The translations under genes and the position numbers were made by a program. Source: Morinoia aosen (lineage: Eukaryota; Arthropoda; Malacostraca; Amphipoda; Talitridae). From it: a DNA stretch of 64,000 bases. Location: positions 48,709,842 through 48,773,841 of the forward strand of contig CM059569.1 in NCBI GenBank assembly GCA_030386875.1, given 5' to 3'. Below are positions 55,201-64,000 of the stretch, in pieces. Position 1 is the stretch's first letter. Each line of letters opens with the position of its first letter. The notes beneath the pieces are model-generated. The model did not search any database. It had not been told where the DNA came from and saw only the letters and a list, made by a program, of their open reading frames with translations.

Positions 55201-58200
55201 CAAGAAGTTCCAAAGAATTTCTTTAGAATTTCCCAAGAAATTCCCGAAAATTTTTCAAGATTTTCCAAAGAAATTCCCAAGAAATCCACCAGAATTTCCC
55301 AAGAAATTCCCAACAATTTCCCAAGAATTTCTCAAGAATTTCCCAAGAAATTCCCAAGAAATTCCGAAGAAATTCCCATGAATTTTTCAAGAATTTCTCA
55401 AGAAATTCCAAAGAAATTCCCAAGAAATTCCCAAGAATTTCCCAAGATTTTCCCAAGAAATTCCCAGGAATATCCAAAGAAATACCCAAGAAATTCCCAA
55501 AAATTTTTCAAGATTTTCCCAAGATTTTCCCAAGAAATCAACAAGCTTTTCCCATTATTTTCCCAAGCAATTCCCATGAATTTCTTAAGCATTTCCCAAG
55601 GAATTTTCATGAAATTCACAAGCTTTTCCCATTATTTTTCAAACGAATTCCCAAGAATTTCACCAGAAATTCCCATGAATTTCCCAAGAAATTCTGTAGA
55701 AATTCCCAAGAAATTCCCATGAATTTTTCTAGAAATTCCCATGATTTTCACAAGAAATTCCCAAGAAATTTCTCCAAGATTTTCCCAAGAAATTCCCAAG
55801 AATTTCCCAAAAAATTCCCAAGATTTTCCTAAGAAATTCCCAAGGTTTTCCCAAGAAATTCCCAACATTTTCCCAACAATTTTTCAGGATTTTCCCAAGA
55901 TTTTCCCAAGAAATTCCCAAGAATTTCCCAAGAATTTCCCAAGAAATTCCCAAGAAATTCCCAAGAATTTCCCAAGAAATTCCCAAGAAATTCCCGAGAA
56001 ATTCTTGAAAAATTCAAAAGCTTTTTCCATAAAATTCCTAAGAAATTCCCATGAAATTCCTAGAAATTCCTAAGAAGTTCCCAAGAAATTCCCAAGAATT
56101 TTTCAAGATTTTCCCAAGATTTTCCCAAGATTTTCCCAAAAATTTTTCAAGAATTTCCAAAGGAATTCCCAAAAAATTCCCAACAATTTCCCAAGACTTT
56201 CCCGAGAATTCCCAAGAAGTTCCAAAGAAATTCCCAAGAATTTTTCAAGATTTTCCCAAGATTTTCCCAAGAAATTCACAAGCTTTTCCTAATATTTTCC
56301 CTAGAAATTCCCAAGAATTTTGTCAGAATTTCCCAAGAAATTCCCAAGAAATTCACAATAAATTCACAAGCTTTTCCCATTATTTTCCCAAGAATTTCAC
56401 AAGAAATTCCCATGAATTTCCCAAGAAATTCTCTTGAAATTTCCAAGAAATTCCCGAAAATTTCCCAAGAAATTCCCAAGAATTTCACAAGAAATTTCCA
56501 TGAATTTCCCAAGAAATTCTCATGAAATTCCCAAGGAATTCCAAAGAATTTCCCAAGAAATTACAAAGAATTCCCAAGAAATTCCCAAGAATTTCACAAG
56601 AAATTCCCATGAATTTCCCAAGAAATTCTCTTGAAATTCCCAAGAAATTCCCAAGAATTTGCTAAGAAATTCTCAAGATTTCCCCAAGAATTTCCCAAGA
56701 ATTTCTTCAGAATTTCCCAAGAAATTCTAAGGAAATTAGAATTAGAAATTTCCCAAGAAATTCTCAAGAAATTCACAAGAAATTCCCAAGAATTTCCCAA
56801 GATTTTCCCAAGAAATTCCCAAGAAAATCCGAAGAAATTCCCAAGAAATTCCCAAAATTTTTTCAAGATTTTCCCAAGATTTTCCCAAGAAATCAACAAG
56901 CTTTTCCCATTATTTTCCCAAGCAATTCCCAGGAATTTCTTTAGCATTTCCCAAGGAATTTTCATGAAATTCACAAGCTTTTCCTATTATTTTCCCAATG
57001 AATTCCCAAGAATTTCACAAGAAATTCCCATAAATTTCCCAAGAAATTCTCTAGAAATTCCGAAGAAATTCCCATGAATTTGTCTAGAAATTCCCATGAT
57101 TCACATGAAATTCCCAAGATTTTCCCAAGAAATTCCCAAGAAATTTCTCCAAGATTTTCCCAAGAAATTTCCAAGAATTTCCCAAGAAATTCCCAAGGTT
57201 TTCCCAAGAAATTCCCAAGAATTTCACAAGAAATTCCCGAGATTTTCACAAGAAATTCCTAAAAATTTCCCAACAATTTTTTAGGATTTTCCCAAGATTT
57301 TCCTATGAAATTCCCACGAATTTCCCAAGAATTTCCCAAGAAATTCCTAAGAATTTCCCAAGAAATTCCCATGAAATTCATAGAAATTCCCATGAATTTC
57401 CCAAGAAATTCTTTTGAAATTCCCAAGAAATTCTCAAGAATATCCCAAGAATTTCAAATGAATTCCCATGAAATTCCCAAGAATTTCACAAGAAATTCCC
57501 ATGAATTTCCCAAGAAATTCTCTTGAAATTCCCCATAAATTCCCAAGAATTTCCCAAGAAATTCCCAAGATTTCCCCAAGAATTTCCCAGGATTTTCCAA
57601 AGAAATTCCCAAAATTTTCCCAAGAAATTCCCAAGAAATTCCCAAAAATTCACTAGCTTTTCCCAAGAAATTTTCAAGAAATTCACAAGCTTTCCCCATT
57701 ATTTTCCCAAGAAATTCCCAAGAATTTCTTAAGAATTTCCCAAGAAATTCCCAAGAATTTTTCAAGATTTTCCCAAGATTTTCCCTAGAAATTCACAAGC
57801 TTTTCCTAATATTTTCCCAAGAAATTCCCAAGAAATTCCTAAGAAATTCCCAAGAAATTCCCAAGAAATTCCCAAGAAATTCCTAAGAAATTCCCATGAG
57901 ATTCCCAGGGAATTCCTAAAAAATTCCCAAGAAATTCCCAAGACATTCCTAAGAAATTCCCAAGAAATTCTTAAGAAATTCCCCTGAAATTCCCAAGAAA
58001 TTCACAAGAAATTCCCAAGAATTTCTCAAGATTTTCCCAAGAAATTCCCAAGAAAATCCAAAGAAAATCCCAAGAAATTCCCAAGAAATTCTCAAGATTT
58101 TCCCAAGATTTTCCCAAGAAATTCCCAAGAAATTCACAAGAAATTCATGAGCTTTCCCAAGATTTTCCCAAGAAATCCCCAAGAATTTCTTTAGAATTTC

Positions 58201-61200
58201 CCAAGAAATTCCCGAAAATTTTTCAAGATTTTCCAAAGAAATTCCCAAGAAATCCAAAAGAATTTCCCAAGAAATTCCCAAGAATTTCCCAAGAATTTTA
58301 CGAAAAATTTCCAAGATTTTCCCAAGAAATTCCCAAGAATTTTACAAGAATTTCCCAAGAATTTCCCAAGAAATTCCTAAGAAATTCCCAAGAAATTCCC
58401 AAGAAATTCCCAAGAAATTCCCGAAAATTTCCCAAGATTTTCCCAAGAAATTCCCAAGAAAATCCGAAGAAATTCCCAATAAATTCCCAAGAATTTTTCA
58501 AGATTTTCCCAAGATTTTCCCAAGAAATCAACAAGCTTATCCCATTATTTTCCTAAGCAATTCCCAGGAATTTCTTAAGCATTTACCAAGGAATTTTCAT
58601 GAAATTCACAAGCTTTTCTCATTATTTTCCCAATGAATTCCCAAGAATTTCACAAGAAATTCCCATGAATTTCCCAAGAAATTTTCTAGAAATTCACAAG
58701 AAATTCCCATGAATTTGTCTAGAAATTCCCAAGATTCGCAAGAAATTCCCAAGATTTTCCCAAGAAATTCCCAAGAAATTTCTCCAAGATTTTCCCAAGA
58801 AATTCCCATGAATTTCCCAAGAAATTCCCAAGATTTTCCTAAGAAATTCCCAAGGTTTTCCCAAGAAATTCCCAAGAATTTCACAAGAAATTCCCTAGAT
58901 TCTCACAAGAAATTCCTAAAAATTTCCCAACAATTTTTCAGGATTTTCCCAAGATTTTCCTATGAAATTCCCAAGAATTTCCCAAGAAATTCCCATGAAA
59001 TTCCTAGAAATTCCCAAGAAATTCCCAAGAAATTCCCAAAAATTTTTCAAGATTTTCCCAAGATTCTCCCTAGAAATTCACAAGCTTTTCCTAATATTTT
59101 CCCAAGAAATTCCCAAGAATTTTGTCAGAATTTCCCAAGAAATTCCCAAGAAATTCACAAGAAATTCACAAGCTTTTCCCATTATTTTCCCAAGAAATTA
59201 CCAAGAATTTCACAAGAAATTCCCATGAATTTCCCAAGAAATTCTTTTGAAATTCCCAAGAAATTCTCAAGAAATTCCCAAGAAATTCCCAAGAATTCCC
59301 ATGAAATTCCCAAGAATTTCTCAAGATATTCCCATGAATTTCCTAAGAAATTCTCTTGAAATTCCCAAGAAATTTCCAAGAATTTCCCGAAAAATTTCCG
59401 AGATTTCCCCAAGAATTTCCCAGGATTTTTCAAAGAAATTCCCAAAATTTTCCCAAGAAATTCCCAAGAAATTCCCAAAAAATTCACTAGCTTTTCCCAA
59501 GAAATTTTCAAGAAATTCACAAGCATTCCCCATTATTTTCCCAAGAAATTCCCAGGTATTTCTTCAGAATTTCCCAAGAAATTCTCAAGATATTAGAATT
59601 AGAAATTTCCCAAGAAATTCTCAAGCAATTAACAAGAAATTCACAAGCTTTTCCCATTAATTTCCCAAGAAATTCCCAAGAATTTCACAAGAAATTCCCA
59701 AGAAATTCCCAAGAAATTTCTCCAAGATTTTCCCAAGAAATTCCCAAGAATTTCCCAAGCAATTCCCAGGAATTTCTTTAGCATTTCCCAAGGAATTTTC
59801 ATGAAATTCACAAGCTTTTCCTATTATTTTCCCAATGAATTCCCAAGAATTTCACAAGAAATTCCCATAAATTTTCCAAGAAATTCTCTAGAAATTCCGA
59901 AGAAATTCCCATGAATTTGTCTAGAAATTCCCATGATTCACATGAAATTCCCAAGATTTTCCCAAGAAATTCCCAAGAAATTTCTCCAAGATTTTCCCAA
60001 GAAATTTCCAAGAATTTCCCAAGAAATTCCCAAGATTTTCCTAAGAAATTCCCAAGGTTTTCCCAAGAAATTCCCAAGAATTTCACAAGAAATTCCCGAG
60101 ATTCTCACAAGAAATTCCTAAAAATTTCCCAACAATTTTTAAGGATTTTCCAAAGATTTTCCTATGAAATTCCAACGAATTTCCCAAGAATTTCCCAAGA
60201 AATTCCCAAGAATTTCCCAAGAATTTCCCAAGAATTTCCCAAGAAATTCCCAGGAATTTCCCAAGAAATTCCCATGAAATTCCTAGAAATTCCCTTGAAT
60301 TTCCCAAGAAATTCTTTTGAAATTCCCAAGAAATTCTCAAGAATATCCCACGAATTTCCCATAAATTCCCATGAAATTCCCAAGAATTTCACAAGAAATT
60401 CCCATGAATTTCCCAAGAAATTCTCTTGAAATTCCCAAGAAATTCCCAAGAATTTCCCAAGAAATTCCCAAGATTTCCCCAAGAATTTCCCAGGATTTTC
60501 CAAAGAAATTCCCAAAATTTTCCCAAGAAATTCCCAAGAAATTCCCAAAAATTCACTAGCTTTTCCCAAGAAATTTTCAAGAAATTCACAAGCTTTCCCC
60601 ATTATTTTCCCAAGAAATTCCCAAGAATTTCTTCAGAATTTCCCAAGAAATTCTCAAGAAATTCACCAGCTTTTCCCAAGAAATTCCTAAGAATTTCCCA
60701 AGAATTTCTTTGAAATTTCTCGAGAAATTCCCAAGAAATTCCCGAGAATTTTTCAAGATTTTCCCAAGATTTTCCCAAGATTTTCCCTAGAAATTCACAA
60801 GCTTTTCCTAATATTTTCCCAAGAAATTCCCAAGAAATCCAAAAGAATTTCCTAAGAAATTCCCAAGAATTTCCCAAGAATTTTACGAAAAATTTCCAAG
60901 ATTTTCCCAAGAAATTCCCAAGAATTTAACAAGAATTTCCCAAGAATTTCCCAAGAAATTCCTAAGAAATTCCCAAGAAATTCCCAAGAAATTCCCGAAA
61001 ATTTCCCAAGATTTTCCCAAGAAATTCCCAAGAAAATCCGAAGAAATTCCCAATAAATTCCCAAGAATTTTTCAAGATTTTCCCAAGATTTTCCCAAGAA
61101 ATCAACAAGCTTTTCCCATTATTTTCCTAAGCAATTCCCAGGAATTTCTTTAGCAGTTACCAAGGAATTTTCATGAAATTCACAAGCTTTTCTCAATATT

Positions 61201-64000
61201 TTCCCAATGAATTCCCAAGAATTTCACAAGAAATTCCCATGAATTTCCCAGGAAATTCTCTAGAAATTCCCAAGAAATTCCCATGAATTTGTCTAGAAAT
61301 TCCCAAGATTCGCAAGAAATTCCCAAGATTTTCCCAAGAAATTCCCAAGAAATTTCTCCAAGATTTTCCCAAGAAATTCCTATGAATTTCCCAAGAAATT
61401 CTCTTGAAATTCCCTACAAATTCTCAAGAATTTCCCAAGAAATTCCCAAGAATTCCCAAGAAATTCCCAAGAATTTCCCAAGAAATTCCCATGAATTTCC
61501 CAAGAAATTCCCATGAATTTCCCAAGAAATTCTCTTGAAATTCCCAAGAAATTCCCTAGAATTTCCCAAGATTTCCCAAAGAAATTCCCAAAATTTCCCC
61601 AAGAAATTCCCAAGATTTTCCAAAGAAATTCCCAAAATTTTCCCAAGAAATTCCCAAAATATTCACTAGCTTTTCCCAAGAAATTTTCAAGAAATTCACA
61701 AGCTTTCCCCATTGTTTTCCCAAGAAATTCCCAAGAATTTCTTCAGAATTTCCCAAGAATTTCTTCAGAATTTCCCAAGAAATTTTCAAGAAATTAAAAT
61801 TAGAAATTTTCCAAGAAATTCTCAAGAAATTAACAAGAAATTCACAAGCTTTTTCCAAGAAATTCCTATTAAATTCCCATGAATTTCCTAAGAATTTCCC
61901 AAGAAATTCCCAAGAAATTCTCCAGAAATTCACAAGCTTTTCCCATTATTTTCCCAAGAATTTCACAAGAATTTCCCATGAATTTCCCAAGAAATTCTCT
62001 TGAAATTCCCAACAAATTCTCAAGAATTTCCCAAGAACTTCCCAAGAATTCCCAAGAAATTCCCAAGAATTTCCCAAGAAATTCCCATGAATTTCCCAAG
62101 AAATTCTCTTGAAATTCCCAAGAAATTCCCTAGAATTTCCCAAGATTTCCTAAAGAAATTCCCAAAGTTTCCCCAAGAAATTCCCAAGATTTTCCAAAGA
62201 AATTCCCAAAATTTTCCCAAGAAATTCCCAAAATATTCACTAGCTTTTCCCAAGAAATTTTCAAGAAATTCACAAGCTTTCCCCATTATTTTCCCAAGAA
62301 ATTCCCAAGAATTTCTTCAGAATTTCCCAAGAATTTCTTCAGAATTTCCCAAGAAATTTTCAAGAAATTAAAATTAGAAATTTCCCAAGAAATTCTCAAG
62401 AAATTAACAAGAAATTCACAAGCTTTTTCCAAGAAATTCCTATTAAATTCCCATGAATTTCTTTAGAATTTCCCAAGAAATTCCCAAGAAATTCTCAAGA
62501 AATTCACAAGCTTTTCCCAAGAAATTCCTAAGAATTTTCCAAGAATTTCTTTAGAATTTCTCGAGAAATTCCCAAGAATTTTTCAAGATTTTCCCAAGAT
62601 TTTCTCAAGATATTCCCAAAAAATTCCAAAGATGTTCCCAAGAATTTGCCAAGATTTTCCGAAGAAATTTCCCAGAAATTCACAAGAATTTCCCAAGAGA
62701 TCCCTAAAAATTTCTCAAGAAATTCACAAGAATTTCCCAATAAATCCCCAAAAATTTCCCAAGAATTTTCCAAGATTTTCCATATAAATTCCCAAGATTT
62801 TCCGAAGAAATTCCCAAGAAATTCCTAAGAAATTCCCAAGAAATTCCCAAAAAATTCCTAAGAAATTCCCAAGAAATTCCCAAGAAATTCCTAAGAAATT
62901 CCAAAGAAATTCCAAAGAAATTCCTAAGAAATTCCCAAGAAGTTCCCAAGAAATTCCTAAGAAATTCCCAAGGAATTCCCCAAAAAGTTCACAAGCTTTT
63001 CCCAAGAAATTCACAAGAAATTCCCAAGAATTTCCCTAGATTTTCCCGAAAAATTCCCAAGAAAATCCAAGAAAGGGGAAATAGGAAATGGGAAAATCCC
63101 AAGAAATTTCTAAGAAATTCCCAAGAAATTCTCAAGAAATTCACAAGAAATTCCCAAGAATTTCTCAAGAAATTCTCAAGAATTTCTCAAGATTTTCTCA
63201 AGAAATTCCCCAAAAAATCCAAAGAAAATCCCAAGAAATTCCCATGAATATCTCAAGATTTTCCCTAAAAATTCCCAAGAAAATCCAAAGAAAATCCCAA
63301 GAAATTCCCAAGAAATTCTCAAGATTTTCCCAAGATTTTCCCAAGAAATTCCCATGAAATTCACAAGAAATTCATAAGCTTTCCCAAGATTTTCCCAAGA
63401 AATTCCCAAGAAATTCTCAAGATTTTCCCAAGATTTTCCCAAGAAATTCCCATGAAATTCACAAGAAATTCATAAGCTTTCCCAAGATTTTCCCAAGAAA
63501 TTACCATGAATTTCTTTAGAATTTTCCAAGAAATTCCCGAAAATTTTTCAAGATTTTCCAAAGAAATTCCCAAGAAATCCACAAGAATTTCCCAAGAAAT
63601 TCCCAAGAATTTCCCAAGAATTTCCCAAGAATTTCCCAAGAAATTCCTAAGAAATTCCCAAGAATTTTACAAGAAATTCCCAAGATTTTCCCAAGAAATT
63701 CCCAAGAATTTCACAAGAATTTCCCACGAATTTCCCAAGAAATTCCCAAGAAATTCCGAAAAAATTCCCAAGAATTTCTTAAGAATTTCCCAAGAAATTC
63801 TCAAGAAATTCCATCCCAAGAAATTGCCAAGAAATTCCCAAGAATTTCCCAAAATTTTCCCAAAAAATTCCCAAGAAAGCCAAAGAAATTCCCAAGAAAT
63901 TCCCAAGAATTTTTCAAGATTTTCCCAAGATTTTCCCAAGAAATCAACAAGCTTTTCCTATTATTTTCAGGAATTTCTTTAGCATTTCCCAAGGAATTTT
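52222..64000 (+). repeat. Large 11-bp-unit satellite (AAATTCCCAAG)n
   Basis: About 11.7 kb, to the window edge, is an array of 11-bp units AAATTCCCAAG, AATTTCCCAAG and ATTTTCCCAAG, roughly a thousand in all. The first 0.8 kb (to about 53000) is diverged and richer in TTTTCCAAGATT; the rest is more regular. Higher-order structure is visible: the mark AAGGAATTTTCATG and its decayed form recur at 55600, 56955, 58590, 59792, 61164 and 63993, and AAGCTTTTCC with CATTATTTTCCC marks many blocks. Since three units equal 33 bases and contain few stops, all frames on both strands show ORFs of 60-290 codons (FPRNSQEIPKK and LGNFLGISWEF peptides). None is considered a gene. Confidence 0.97.

Noticed and set aside
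52320-64000. Dozens of ORFs of 60-288 codons on both strands
   Set aside because: All are translations of the 11-bp satellite in different frames, with no start context, splice sites or family resemblance.
52222-64000. CRISPR-like array
   Set aside because: There are no unique spacers between the repeats and no cas genes. The DNA is eukaryotic satellite.

Overview
The window reads as nuclear DNA from an arthropod, probably an insect with a large repeat-rich genome. The reasons are AT-rich sequence, spliced genes with short exons and introns up to about 1.9 kb, TTAGG-containing arrays (TTAGG is the usual arthropod telomere repeat), and arthropod-type transposons. The species cannot be named from the sequence. 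Many apparent ORFs of 60-290 codons are produced by tandem repeats and are not genes.

Three host genes could be assembled exon by exon with consistent splice phases. NUS1 (5912-9289, minus, 4 exons, 311 aa) is the non-catalytic subunit of the dolichol-making cis-prenyltransferase. A FUT10/FUT11-type ER fucosyltransferase (16410-20056, plus, 3 exons, 457 aa) has a KDEL-like C-terminus (HEEL) and a GC-AG intron. A CENP-H-like inner-kinetochore protein (22640-27346, minus, 6 exons, about 243 aa) has tandem repeats lying over two of its splice donors. The FUT gene and CENP-H are convergent. An unassigned ORF (15571-16029, minus) is divergent from the FUT gene. The genes do not form a pathway, although NUS1 and the FUT both serve ER glycosylation.

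Layout: 1-2.6 kb, Jockey/I-type LINE (ORF1 and the start of ORF2). 2.6-5.9 kb, non-coding with dispersed repeats. 5.9-9.3 kb, NUS1. 9.6-10.9 kb, an apparently complete mariner-like element. 11.6-13.0 kb, a deleted Tigger/pogo-like element with another transposon nested in it. 13.5-15.0 kb, foldback elements. 15.6-20.1 kb, orphan ORF and FUT. 20.1-22.6 kb, small inverted repeats and a piggyBac-type MITE. 22.6-27.3 kb, CENP-H. 28.8-33.6 kb, minisatellite, tRNA-like SINE clusters and a 1.5-kb telomere-like 15-bp array. 34-36 kb, nested foldbacks. 36.3-38.0 kb, a LINE 3' fragment split by a hAT element. 38.4-46.2 kb, a young Ty3-type LTR element in a partial tandem arrangement. 46.9-64.0 kb, a large 11-bp-unit satellite interrupted by a second young Ty3-type LTR element (47076-52216).

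The most notable items are the CENP-H homologue with duplicated splice-donor minisatellites, the satellite built from an 11-bp unit that matches both the DNA helical repeat and an N4-spaced STAT-type site, the telomere-like array abutting SINEs, and the foldback family whose centres carry ATGGCGSC motifs.
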